A stretch of DNA of 13,672 nt from CAYWHE01 sp964458125 (GTDB taxonomy: Bacteria > Bacteroidota > Bacteroidia > AKYH767-A > OLB10). The stretch lies in assembly GCA_964458125.1 (NCBI GenBank), contig CAYWHE010000105.1:1-13672 (forward strand). Reading direction: 5' to 3'. The notes beneath the pieces were generated by a model. It searched no databases and was not told the DNA's origin. It was given only the letters and a program-made list of their open reading frames with translations. A program made the translations under genes and the position numbers. Shown here in pieces: positions 1 to 7,769 of the stretch; position 1 is the stretch's first letter; each line of letters opens with the position of its first letter.

Positions 1-84
1 GAGGCCGGTGACAGCGTGGTTGTCACGGGCTTCATGTCATTGAAACCCGGAAGCGGTTTACGAATCCTGAAAGAACCCCAATAA
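1..84 (+). CDS. RND efflux periplasmic adaptor (membrane fusion protein), C-terminal end only
   Basis: Frame 1 is open from the window edge to a TAA at 82-84 and gives 27 residues with the core D-S-V-V-V-T-G-F-M-S-L-K-P-G-S-G. A 'GD.VVVTG...L.PG..V.I' ending is the usual last beta-strand region of HlyD/AcrA-type adaptors, which bridge an inner-membrane RND pump to an outer-membrane channel. The fragment lies 15 bases upstream of an RND pump gene on the same strand, followed by a TolC-type gene: the standard adaptor-pump-channel order. The domain itself is outside the window, so the call rests mostly on gene order plus this short tail. Confidence 0.72.
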   Translation, partial: EAGDSVVVTGFMSLKPGSGLRILKEPQ

Positions 85-99
85 GGCCTTTTCCAACCG

Positions 100-3000
100 A
101 TGAATCTTTCCTCCATCAGCATCAGCCGCCCGGTACTGGCCATTGTCATGTCGCTGGTAATCATGTTATTCGGAGGAATCGGCTTTACCTTTCTCGGGGT
201 GCGGGAATATCCATCCATTGATCCGCCCGTTATAACGGTACGCACCAACTATGCCGGTGCCAATGCAGAAGTGATTGAATCACAAATCACCGAGCCGCTT
301 GAAAAGGCTATCAACGGCATTGCCGGCATCAGGAGCATTTCCTCGGCCAGTAATTTCGGAAACAGTAATATCACCGTGGAATTCAATCTGGATGCCGACC
401 TGGAAGCTGCCGCCAATGATGTGCGGGACAAGGTATCACAAGCGATCCGGAATCTCCCCCAGGATATTGACGGGTTGCCGACGGTAACCAAGTCCGATGC
501 CAACTCAGATGCCATCCTGACGGTCACGCTTCAGAGCAGCACCAGGAACCACCTGCAGGTCAGCGACTATGCAGAAAATGTAGTAGCCGAACGCCTGCAA
601 ACTATTCCGGGGGTGAGTACGGTTCAGATATGGGGTCAGAAAAAATATGCCATGAGGATCTGGATGGACCCTTCCCTGCTGTCGGCTTACGGACTGACGC
701 CACTGGATATCAATACGGCATTGCAGCGTGAAAACGTGGAATTGCCTTCCGGAAAAATCACCGGGCAAAACACCGAACTTGTGGTACGTACCCTGGGCCG
801 GTTGTCCGATGAAGAATCATTCAACAACCTGATCCTGAAAGAAGATGCCAGCCGCACCATCCGGCTGAAGGACATTGGCACAGCCAGGCTGGGACCTGAA
901 AATGAGGAAACCATCCTCAAGCAATCGGGCGTGCCCATGATCGGGGTTGGCGTGGTGCCCCAGCCGGGAGCTAACTACATTGATATTGCCGATGAATTTT
1001 ACAAACGGTATGATCAGCTTAAAAAAGACGTGCCGAAGGACTTTACGCTGAATGTGGTATTGGATAACACCCGGTTTATACGAAATTCCATCCGTGAAGT
1101 GGGCGAAACACTCCTCATCGCCATTGTGCTGGTCATCCTGATCATTTTTTTGTTTTTCCGCGAATGGATCATTGCTTTCAGGCCCCTCATCGACATACCT
1201 GTTTCCCTGGTCGGGTCATTTTTCATCATGTACCTGATGGGCTATTCCATCAACGTCCTGACGTTGCTGGCCATCGTGCTGGCCACAGGTCTGGTGGTGG
1301 ATGACGGTATTGTGGTGACGGAAAATATTTACAAGAAGGTGGAGGCGGGTATGCACCCTGTTGAGGCGGCCCGAAAGGGGTCTGCAGAAATTACCTTTGT
1401 CGTTATTTCCACCTCCCTGACGCTTGCAGCTGTTTTCATGCCCGTCATTTTCATGCAGGGATTTGTCGGGCGCCTCTTCCGCGAATTCGGCATCGTGCTT
1501 GCCGGTGCCGTCCTGATTTCGGCCTTTGTTTCGCTAACGCTTACCCCTATGTTAAATGCGCGCTTGTTACGTAAAAATCATCAGCACAGCCGTTTTTACC
1601 TGCAGACAGAACCCTTCTTCCGAAACCTTGTTGAACGATACCACCACTCCCTGGCCGGTTTCATGCAACGAAAATGGCTGGCTTTACTGATCATCCCGGC
1701 CTGTATCGGTTTGATTTTTCTGACCGGCGCCTATCTTCCCTCGGAACTTGCCCCCATGGATGACCGGAGCTGGTTCCGGTTTATGGCCACAGCTCCGGAG
1801 GGCGCTTCCTTTGAATACATGGACCGGTTTATGGATAAGCTCGATAAACTTGCACAGGATTCCGTTCCCGAACGCAGTTCGACCATTGTGGTTACGGCTC
1901 CCGGCTTTGCCGGATCAGGTGCGGTAAACACCGGGTTTATGCGCGTGGTGTTAAGTGACCCTTCCATGCGGAAACGCACACAAAACCAGATTGCGGAAAT
2001 GTGTTCCCGGAATGTGAGGCAATGGCCCGAAGCCAGGACCTTTGTGGTACAGGAACAGACCATCTCGACCGGCGGAGGTCCGCGCGGAGCACTACCGGTA
2101 CAATATGTACTGCAGGCCAGTGGTTTTGAAAAACTGAAGGAGACCCTGCCCAGATTCCTGGAAGAAGCCAATAAGAGCGAGGTTTTCCTTGGTGTTGATG
2201 TGAACCTGAAATTCAACAAACCAGAACTGAACATCAGTGTTGACCGGGAGAAAGCCAAAAATCTGGGTGTTTCAGTCGCCGATGTGGCGCAAACCCTTCA
2301 ATTGGCATTCAGCGGGGGCAGGATTTCCTATTTCACCATGAATGGTAAGCAGTACCAGGTTATCGGGCAGTTCCAGGCTGACAAGCGGGACAAACCTGCG
2401 GATCTGAAGAATATCTATATACGGAATTCGACAGGCGGACTGATTCAGCTGGATAATGTCATCCGGGTGAACGAAGCCAGTACACCTCCCCAATTATATC
2501 ATTACAACCGCTACCAGTCGGCAACCGTTTCGGCTGGACTGGCACCGGGCCGCACCATTGCTGATGGCATTCAGGAAATGGATAGGATTGCTGCCCGGGT
2601 ATTGGATGATTCTTTTTCAACAGCCCTTACCGGTCCGTCCCGGGATTATGCAGAAAGTTCCTCCAATGTGCTCTTTGCCTTCCTGCTTGCCCTGGTCATC
2701 ATCTACCTGGTGCTGGCAGCCCAGTTTGAAAGTTTTATAGATCCGTTCATCATCATGCTGACGGTCCCGATGGCCCTTGCCGGTGCGCTGATTGCTCTCT
2801 GGTATTTTAACCAATCCTTAAATATTTTCAGTCAGATTGGGATGATCATGCTGATTGGCCTGGTGACAAAAAACGGAATATTAATTGTGGAATTCGCCAA
2901 TCAGTTAAGAGAAAAGGGAACGAATAAAGCTGAAGCCATCCTCGAGGCTGCGGCCGGCCGGTTCAGGCCTATCCTGATGACCAGCCTGGCCACGGCACTG

Positions 3001-3174
3001 GGAGCTTTGCCGATTGCAATGGCTTTGGGAGCAAGTGCCCGCAGCAGGATGTCAATGGGCATCGTGGTGATTGGCGGATTGTTGTTTTCACTGGTGCTGA
3101 CCTTGTATGTGATCCCGGCCATGTATGCCTATCTGGCAAGAAAAAAAAGTAAACATGAGGAAGTTACTGTATAG
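100..3174 (+). CDS. HAE1-type RND multidrug efflux pump, inner-membrane subunit
   Basis: This 1024-residue protein has the full length of AcrB/MexB-type proton-driven pumps, which export drugs, detergents or metabolites from periplasm or membrane to the outside. The N-terminal helix (about residues 8-30) is followed by the family signature R-E-Y-P-S-I-D-P-P. A first porter region (about 40-330) leads to a helix bundle (about 333-540) holding the paired proton-relay aspartates D401-D402 in G-L-V-V-D-D-G-I-V-V-T-E-N. A second porter/docking region (about 555-850) and a second helix bundle (about 855-1012) follow. The latter has the relay lysine K924 in T-K-N-G-I-L-I-V-E-F, equivalent to AcrB K940. 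Proton-relay residues are intact, so the pump looks functional. The ATG at 100 lies 15 bases after the adaptor stop; no strong Shine-Dalgarno is visible. Substrate cannot be read from sequence. Confidence 0.96.
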   Translation: MNLSSISISRPVLAIVMSLVIMLFGGIGFTFLGVREYPSIDPPVITVRTNYAGANAEVIESQITEPLEKAINGIAGIRSISSASNFGNSNITVEFNLDADLEAAANDVRDKVSQAIRNLPQDIDGLPTVTKSDANSDAILTVTLQSSTRNHLQVSDYAENVVAERLQTIPGVSTVQIWGQKKYAMRIWMDPSLLSAYGLTPLDINTALQRENVELPSGKITGQNTELVVRTLGRLSDEESFNNLILKEDASRTIRLKDIGTARLGPENEETILKQSGVPMIGVGVVPQPGANYIDIADEFYKRYDQLKKDVPKDFTLNVVLDNTRFIRNSIREVGETLLIAIVLVILIIFLFFREWIIAFRPLIDIPVSLVGSFFIMYLMGYSINVLTLLAIVLATGLVVDDGIVVTENIYKKVEAGMHPVEAARKGSAEITFVVISTSLTLAAVFMPVIFMQGFVGRLFREFGIVLAGAVLISAFVSLTLTPMLNARLLRKNHQHSRFYLQTEPFFRNLVERYHHSLAGFMQRKWLALLIIPACIGLIFLTGAYLPSELAPMDDRSWFRFMATAPEGASFEYMDRFMDKLDKLAQDSVPERSSTIVVTAPGFAGSGAVNTGFMRVVLSDPSMRKRTQNQIAEMCSRNVRQWPEARTFVVQEQTISTGGGPRGALPVQYVLQASGFEKLKETLPRFLEEANKSEVFLGVDVNLKFNKPELNISVDREKAKNLGVSVADVAQTLQLAFSGGRISYFTMNGKQYQVIGQFQADKRDKPADLKNIYIRNSTGGLIQLDNVIRVNEASTPPQLYHYNRYQSATVSAGLAPGRTIADGIQEMDRIAARVLDDSFSTALTGPSRDYAESSSNVLFAFLLALVIIYLVLAAQFESFIDPFIIMLTVPMALAGALIALWYFNQSLNIFSQIGMIMLIGLVTKNGILIVEFANQLREKGTNKAEAILEAAAGRFRPILMTSLATALGALPIAMALGASARSRMSMGIVVIGGLLFSLVLTLYVIPAMYAYLARKKSKHEEVTV

Positions 3175-4456
3175 CCTGCTTTTTCTTCAGGTACCGGTCC
3201 AGGTTTTTGCTCAGGAGTTACTCACTCTTGATAAAGCCATAGGCCTGGTGATGAAAAACAACTTCGGCATTGTCATCGCCGGGAACCAGGCTCAAATGGC
3301 GAAGAATGACCATACCTGGGGAAATGCCGGCTTTCTTCCACAGGTGAATGTAACAGGCGGAGGAAACCTGTCGGCCAATGATACCAAACAGCATTATTCC
3401 AACGGGCAGGAGGTCGATAAAAACAACGTATCCTCCAGCAGCCTTAATGCCGGCATTGGCTTATCATGGACGTTGTTTGACGGTTTGAAAATGTTTGCTT
3501 CCGCTTCCCGTTTACAGGCGCTTGCTGACCAGGGTGAACTGAATCTGAAAATTGAAATTGAAAACACCCTGTTTCAACTGATGCAGGCTTATTACGAAGT
3601 GATCAGGCAAAAACAACTCATCCGGGCCTCAGAAGAAATACTGTCGGGCTATGAAGAGCAGGAAAAAATTTCAAAAACCAGACTGGCTGTCGGATCCGGA
3701 ACCAGGCAGGAACTGCTTCAGACCAGCGTGGATAAAAACAGCGTACTCAGTTCACTTTTACTGAACCGCCAGGCGCTCAGCCTGGCCAAAGCCAACCTCA
3801 ATATGCTGATGGCTCGGCAGGCAGAAACCGAGTTTGATATTAGGGATTCCTTAAACCTGGTTTCTTCCTATTCGAAAGAGAACCTGTTCAAATCCGTCCC
3901 GGAGAGAAATTTTTCACTGGCCGCGGCCGCAAAAGAAATGGTGGTCAGCCGTTATTCCATACGGGAATTTGAATCGCAGCGATTGCCGAAAGCAGGTATT
4001 ACGGCTTCCTATAATTTCGGCCGAACGGAAAACAAGGCTGGTTTCGTACTGCTCAATCAGAACCTCGGTTACAACCTCGGATTCACGGTAAGCTGGAACC
4101 TCTTTAACGGGTTTAACACTTCCCGGCAGGTTAAAAATGCCAGGCTGGTCTGGAGGAATGCACAACAAATGTATGACTATACCAAATCTGCGGTATCCAC
4201 CGGCCTGTATAACTCCTGGAAGGAATTTGAAGATGCCCGGGAAATCCTGAAGATGGAAGAAGACAACATCCTGCTGGCCCGCGAGAACCAGGAAATTGCG
4301 CTGCAGCGTTACAAACTTGGCGCCTCGAATATCCTGGAACTGAAAAGTGCACAAAGCAGCTATGAAACCGCATTAGCCCGGCTGGTATCGGCCCGGTACA
4401 ATGCCCGGATGGCGGAAATCAAACTAATGAAACTGAATGGCGACCTGGTGCGGTAA
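3155..4456 (+). CDS. TolC-type outer-membrane efflux channel
   Basis: This is an outer membrane efflux protein of about 433 residues, the usual TolC/OprM family length. It forms the outer-membrane exit duct for the pump encoded just upstream. I chose the ATG at 3155 because it opens a good signal peptide, M-R-K-L-L-Y-S-L-L-F...V-F-A-Q, with probable cleavage after V-F-A. A start at 3125 would put ten polar residues in front of it. There is no lipobox cysteine. Two OEP repeats are visible: roughly residues 22-205, with L-T-L-D-K-A-I near the mature N terminus and W-T-L-F-D-G-L, and about 235-425, with the parallel W-N-L-F-N-G-F and the closing R-Y-K-L-G...L-E-L-K-S-A-Q. Long Q/A/E-rich helical stretches fit the periplasmic barrel. 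The start overlaps the pump gene by 20 bases, which suggests translational coupling in one operon. Confidence 0.95.
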   Translation: MRKLLYSLLFLQVPVQVFAQELLTLDKAIGLVMKNNFGIVIAGNQAQMAKNDHTWGNAGFLPQVNVTGGGNLSANDTKQHYSNGQEVDKNNVSSSSLNAGIGLSWTLFDGLKMFASASRLQALADQGELNLKIEIENTLFQLMQAYYEVIRQKQLIRASEEILSGYEEQEKISKTRLAVGSGTRQELLQTSVDKNSVLSSLLLNRQALSLAKANLNMLMARQAETEFDIRDSLNLVSSYSKENLFKSVPERNFSLAAAAKEMVVSRYSIREFESQRLPKAGITASYNFGRTENKAGFVLLNQNLGYNLGFTVSWNLFNGFNTSRQVKNARLVWRNAQQMYDYTKSAVSTGLYNSWKEFEDAREILKMEEDNILLARENQEIALQRYKLGASNILELKSAQSSYETALARLVSARYNARMAEIKLMKLNGDLVR

Positions 4457-4474
4457 CCGGTCATTTTTTACCGG
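4451..4474. terminator. possible weak bidirectional terminator between convergent genes
   Basis: Only 11 bases separate the stop of the TolC-type gene from the stop of the convergent T9SS-protein gene. The junction holds a short inverted repeat, CCGGT at 4457-4461 and ACCGG at 4470-4474, around a T-rich loop. An alternative pairing is CGGTAA at 4451-4456 with TTACCG at 4468-4473. The stem is short and no clear U-tract follows it, so this is only a candidate. Confidence 0.22.
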
Positions 4475-6594
4475 ATGACAATCTTTTCATTCCATACCCC
4501 TTCCCTGCCTCTTACCTGCACTATGTATACACCGGGGTGAATATTTTCAGTATCGAAGACAACAGGCAACTCACCGGATAATTTCCATTCACGGATCAGC
4601 CCTCCCTGTGTGGAAAAAATCCTGACAACCTCTGCCTGTATTCCTGAAACTACCAAACGGAGACCGGTCTGATCTTCATATATTAAAACATCAGGAACGG
4701 CAGATTCAGCTCCGGAATCCCGGCAATTGACCTGTACGGTTTTTCCGGCCGAAATGGCCGTACATCCGTTCGGCCCGGTCACCTTTACCTTAAACGTACC
4801 GCTTGCTTTCGCCACGTAAGCAGAAAGAGTTGCACCGGAAATATTCACATTGTTTTTCTTCCACTGATAGCTATTGCCTGCCACCAGTTGCGTGGACAAA
4901 ACCACACTGTCACCGTTGCAAAAGGACAATGGTCCAGAAGCGGTAACATTTGCGACTGGCGATGGCTGCAGGCTGAGTTGTAAGGAATCAGAGGAAAGGG
5001 AACAATTATAATCCGAGGTATAAACAGAATAGAAATAAGTTCCCGATGCTGTGACTGTTTTTACCGTATCAAATGCACCGCCTGAAAACAATAAATTGTT
5101 TTTATACCAATAGTAGTAAGCGTTAAATGGACCCTGAACAGCATGCAGCTGAACGTCAGAGCCGTTGCACAGGGAAACCTGTCCTGCCGGGTTAAGGCCG
5201 GAAACAAGAGGTTCCAAAGCAAGATCATTTGTTAACAGCTGGGGACTGTTCTCATCGCCTATAATAACGGGGTTCGTGGAAACTACCCGGACCCTGCAAC
5301 CCGTTGATGGAAGCACGTTACCGGGAATGTATGCGGAGTCTGCCAACCCGATATCGGTGGTATCACCGCTTGCCGGGTTAATCAACTGTGCCCGGAACTG
5401 GTTTCCAGTACCGAAAGCACTGACTGAATTCAGGGAAACCAAATAAGGCACCTGGAAAAAAACTCCGGTACAGAGCCGGTCTCCCGGAATGGGTGGCGTA
5501 TAAATACCGGCCTGAAAAGGGATGGCACCGGTCTGGTTGACCTTGGTTACGAAAGCCCGTGTATGAAAATCAGGAGATGCTATTCCCACACGCTGAAAAT
5601 GAAACGGGCAAATGACGACTTCGTTCATCGGGTTATACTCCCCGGCCACCAAACAATTCGCCTTGCCGGTGGCTATAAAAAGGCAATAGGCATTTTGCGT
5701 ACTGAGCGACCAGGTTACCGTTGTACCGTTTCCCTGCAATTTTCGAAGGCTGTTACCCAGGGCCAGATAGATTTTTCCGTTGTCATCCAGGGCAATGCTG
5801 TTTCCATGCAAGCCCGGGTTGCTCCATAAAAAGCCTCCTGCCGGACTGATTTTAAAAATGGAATCATCAGAAGCTATGAAGCAATTTCCATTGTCATCCA
5901 CTGCAAGTGAATTTCCGCCATAGGGTTGAGACCAGGAAAAATCGCCTTTAAAAGTCAATCGGGTCAGGGAGTTTGCATTTAACAGGAACACGCGTTTGTT
6001 TTTATCTACGCCGATAGCGGCACCACCGTATGAAGTATTATGCCATACCAGTATCCCCCCCGCATTGTACTTCCTTGAAGAAAATCCATCTGAAACATAA
6101 ATATTGCCGGAACTGTCGGTTGTCATGGTATAATCCGTAGCCGGGTTATTCCCGATCGAGTCCAGCTGAAGGACTTTGCCCTGGGATGAAAATTTAACAA
6201 GGAATGCCGCATTGGAAGTGGTGTGAAGGGAATCGAATACCAATGGTGTTCCTGGAACCGACCAGGTACCAACGGCATAAATGTTTCCGAATCCATCAAA
6301 GGCAACGGCCCGGGCAACAGCAAAACCTGCATTGGCGCCTGTTATTTCTTTTTTCCATTGCTGTTTTCCGGAGGAATTCAGTTTGACGACCCGGAAAGCG
6401 GATGAAGAAGCCGACAGTTTCGATTCTCCCGCCTGGCAGGAATTACCATCAGGATCCACGGCAAAACCATGGATTATGACACCCAGGGTTGCCGAATAGT
6501 TTTTGGCCCATTGAAAATACTGGGCCTGGCAAAACTTACCCGGCCAGGCCAGGAGGGCCGGAATCAGCAGGCCTAAAATGGAGTTCCCTTTCAT
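4468..6594 (-). CDS. secreted beta-propeller/Ig-like surface protein with T9SS C-terminal sorting domain
   Basis: This predicted 708-residue protein is secreted or cell-surface attached. I use the ATG at 6594 because it opens a signal peptide (M-K-G-N-S-I-L-G-L-L..., cleavage near C-Q-A/Q at about residue 24). The in-frame ATG at 6702 would prepend 36 unlikely residues and reach into the divergent neighbour. Residues about 35-320 contain repeats of the D-x-x-G-N-I-Y/D-D-N-G-K-I-Y type, resembling SBBP/NHL beta-propeller blades. Residues about 385-455 resemble a module common in Bacteroidota surface proteins (F.AQL...G..T.IG...P..GCRVRVVSTNP). Two Ig/PKD-like segments, each opening with a Cys-Asn-Gly turn, lie at about 470-543 and 550-624. 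Residues about 633-708 match the type A Por/T9SS sorting domain: V-R-I-F-S-T-Q-G-G, then H-P-G-V-Y-I-V-Q-V and a basic K-I-V-I-R end. Ligand and role are unknown; no catalytic motif is visible. Confidence 0.88.
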   Translation of the reverse strand: MKGNSILGLLIPALLAWPGKFCQAQYFQWAKNYSATLGVIIHGFAVDPDGNSCQAGESKLSASSSAFRVVKLNSSGKQQWKKEITGANAGFAVARAVAFDGFGNIYAVGTWSVPGTPLVFDSLHTTSNAAFLVKFSSQGKVLQLDSIGNNPATDYTMTTDSSGNIYVSDGFSSRKYNAGGILVWHNTSYGGAAIGVDKNKRVFLLNANSLTRLTFKGDFSWSQPYGGNSLAVDDNGNCFIASDDSIFKISPAGGFLWSNPGLHGNSIALDDNGKIYLALGNSLRKLQGNGTTVTWSLSTQNAYCLFIATGKANCLVAGEYNPMNEVVICPFHFQRVGIASPDFHTRAFVTKVNQTGAIPFQAGIYTPPIPGDRLCTGVFFQVPYLVSLNSVSAFGTGNQFRAQLINPASGDTTDIGLADSAYIPGNVLPSTGCRVRVVSTNPVIIGDENSPQLLTNDLALEPLVSGLNPAGQVSLCNGSDVQLHAVQGPFNAYYYWYKNNLLFSGGAFDTVKTVTASGTYFYSVYTSDYNCSLSSDSLQLSLQPSPVANVTASGPLSFCNGDSVVLSTQLVAGNSYQWKKNNVNISGATLSAYVAKASGTFKVKVTGPNGCTAISAGKTVQVNCRDSGAESAVPDVLIYEDQTGLRLVVSGIQAEVVRIFSTQGGLIREWKLSGELPVVFDTENIHPGVYIVQVRGREGVWNEKIVIR

Positions 6595-6687
6595 CGGAAA
6601 CAAGATTAACAAACCCCAATTTACAGATAAAACATATACAGTCTGCAACCGGGACGATTTTTTTTTACTTTTACCATACCCAATCAG
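6595..6687. promoter_or_regulatory. divergent promoter spacer
   Basis: This 93-base spacer lies between the starts of the minus-strand T9SS protein and the plus-strand DUF1295 protein, so it should carry both promoters. On the plus strand TACTTTTA at 6666-6673 is close to the Bacteroidota -7 consensus TAnnTTTG and would imply a very short leader before the ATG at 6688. On the minus strand TATGTTTT (plus-strand 6629-6636) is a similar near-match 35 bases before the other ATG. A run of nine T at 6658-6666 abuts the plus-strand element. I see no convincing -33 TTTG at the right distance for either, and no Shine-Dalgarno. Confidence 0.38.
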
Positions 6688-7575
6688 ATGGAAGTAAAAC
6701 AATTCACCCGGACCTTTTCTTTATGGATGCTGTTCGTGGCTTATGTGGTGGCCATATCAACAGGTTACATTATTTTTCTGGTTTGCCCGTCCACCTTTTC
6801 ACCCGTATTATCCAGCCTGATCGCTGATCTTGGCGCCACATTCGTGATTTACCTGTTCAGCCTGGGTTTTAACAACTCCAGCTTTTATGATCCTTACTGG
6901 AGTGTGGTACCATTTGTACTGGCTCTATACTGGAGTGTGAATTACGGCAATCCAGCTTCCATGACGGACACCATAATCCTCGTCGTGATCCTGCTCTGGT
7001 CCTTGAGGCTGACTGTAAATTTTATCCGTGGCTGGAATGGCATTGAACAGGAAGACTGGCGGTACGGTGCGCTGAAAAAACAAGCGCCACGACTTTTCTG
7101 GCTGACCAATCTGGCCGGTATTCATCTCTTTCCCACCCTCCTGGTTTTTACCGGTATGATGCCCGTATACGTTTACATGCACCGGGAAAATATTCCGGAA
7201 GATTACAATTACGTGCTTGGGGGAGGTTTGCTCTCGCTTGTAGGAACCTTGTTCGAATTAATCGCCGACGAGCAATTGAGGAGTTTTAAAAAGCAGCATG
7301 GACCTCATGAATCCATCCGCACGGGGCTGTGGAAATATACCCGTCATCCGAATTATTTCGGTGAAATCCTCTTCTGGTGGGGATTATGGATCATGATGAT
7401 GGGGATAAACCGCCTGTTCTGGTGGACCGGAATGGGCGCCTTGTCCATTAGCATGATGTTTGTTTTTATTTCCATTCCCATGATGGAAAAAAAATCCCTT
7501 CATTCGAAACAGGGATATAAACAGTATATGAATGATGTTTCCATGCTGATTCCATGGTTCAGCAGGAAAATATGA
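6688..7575 (+). CDS. DUF1295 / steroid 5-alpha-reductase-fold integral membrane protein
   Basis: This 295-residue polytopic membrane protein has about eight hydrophobic segments (near residues 10-32, 45-60, 70-84, 92-110, 137-160, 175-192, 222-240 and 245-264). It carries the DUF1295 hallmarks: Y-D-P-Y-W-S-V at 67-73, R-G-W at 114-116, E-D-W-R-Y at 122-126 and R-T-G-L-W-K-Y-T-R-H-P-N-Y-F-G-E at 211-226, then a closing K-Q-G-Y-K-Q-Y-M. The last two motifs lie in the region shared with steroid 5-alpha reductases and isoprenylcysteine methyltransferases, where they help bind NADPH or S-adenosylmethionine. The family probably acts on a lipid or isoprenoid, but its reaction is not established and I assign none. 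The gene has its own divergent promoter region and converges on the NRPS-PKS gene with a 14-base gap. It could be an unrelated housekeeping gene or a lipid-modifying partner; nothing here decides. Confidence 0.92.
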   Translation: MEVKQFTRTFSLWMLFVAYVVAISTGYIIFLVCPSTFSPVLSSLIADLGATFVIYLFSLGFNNSSFYDPYWSVVPFVLALYWSVNYGNPASMTDTIILVVILLWSLRLTVNFIRGWNGIEQEDWRYGALKKQAPRLFWLTNLAGIHLFPTLLVFTGMMPVYVYMHRENIPEDYNYVLGGGLLSLVGTLFELIADEQLRSFKKQHGPHESIRTGLWKYTRHPNYFGEILFWWGLWIMMMGINRLFWWTGMGALSISMMFVFISIPMMEKKSLHSKQGYKQYMNDVSMLIPWFSRKI

Positions 7576-7590
7576 CGGACTTGTCCTGCT
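7561..7590. terminator. candidate hairpin at the convergent DUF1295 / NRPS-PKS junction
   Basis: AGCAGGA at 7561-7567 and TCCTGCT at 7584-7590 are perfect 7-base inverted arms around a 16-base loop. The loop and right arm also hold a small nested palindrome, GGACTTGTCC at 7578-7587. The hairpin spans the DUF1295 stop and touches the TAA of the synthase, so it could end transcripts from both sides. Neither flank has a strong U-tract, so termination is only a suggestion. Confidence 0.3.
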
Positions 7591-7769
7591 TATTTGACTT
7601 GCAGGTATTTTCCCGGTCTTTCCGGATCCGCAATAAACCAACCCGGGTTGCCTTCAGGGTCCTTGCCGAGCTTTGCACCGGGAACAGGCGGGTTATTCAT
7701 ATCAACCTGCCTGGCCTGCCCGTTTCCGGGGGTACCGTTTGTGGCTGAAGGCTTTTCAAAAAAACCGCC
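7590..7769 (-). other. C-terminal tail of the synthase, resembling an AMT-to-condensation linker
   Basis: After the aminotransferase come about 58 residues: a Gly/Asn/Pro-rich spacer, then L-G-K-D-P-E-G-N-P-G-W-F and P-E-R-P-G-K-Y-L-Q-V-K before TAA at 7590-7592. From memory, similar G-N-P-x-W-F/P-G-K-Y-L segments occur in hybrid synthases between the AMT and the next condensation domain. Here the protein ends within it. It could act as a docking tail for a separate condensation-domain protein; this is inference. Confidence 0.6.

Noticed and set aside
3125..3154. Earlier ATG at 3125 for the TolC-type gene
   Set aside because: It adds ten residues, several polar or charged, ahead of a clean signal peptide and deepens the overlap with the pump gene.
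6658..6666. Run of nine T upstream of the DUF1295 gene as a phase-variable tract
   Set aside because: It is short, sits next to a likely promoter element and has no sign of an on/off reading-frame effect; variation cannot be judged from one sequence.
6595..6702. N-terminal extension of the T9SS protein from an ATG at 6702
   Set aside because: It would bury the signal peptide behind 36 residues and overlap the start of the divergent gene; the ATG at 6594 gives a proper signal peptide.
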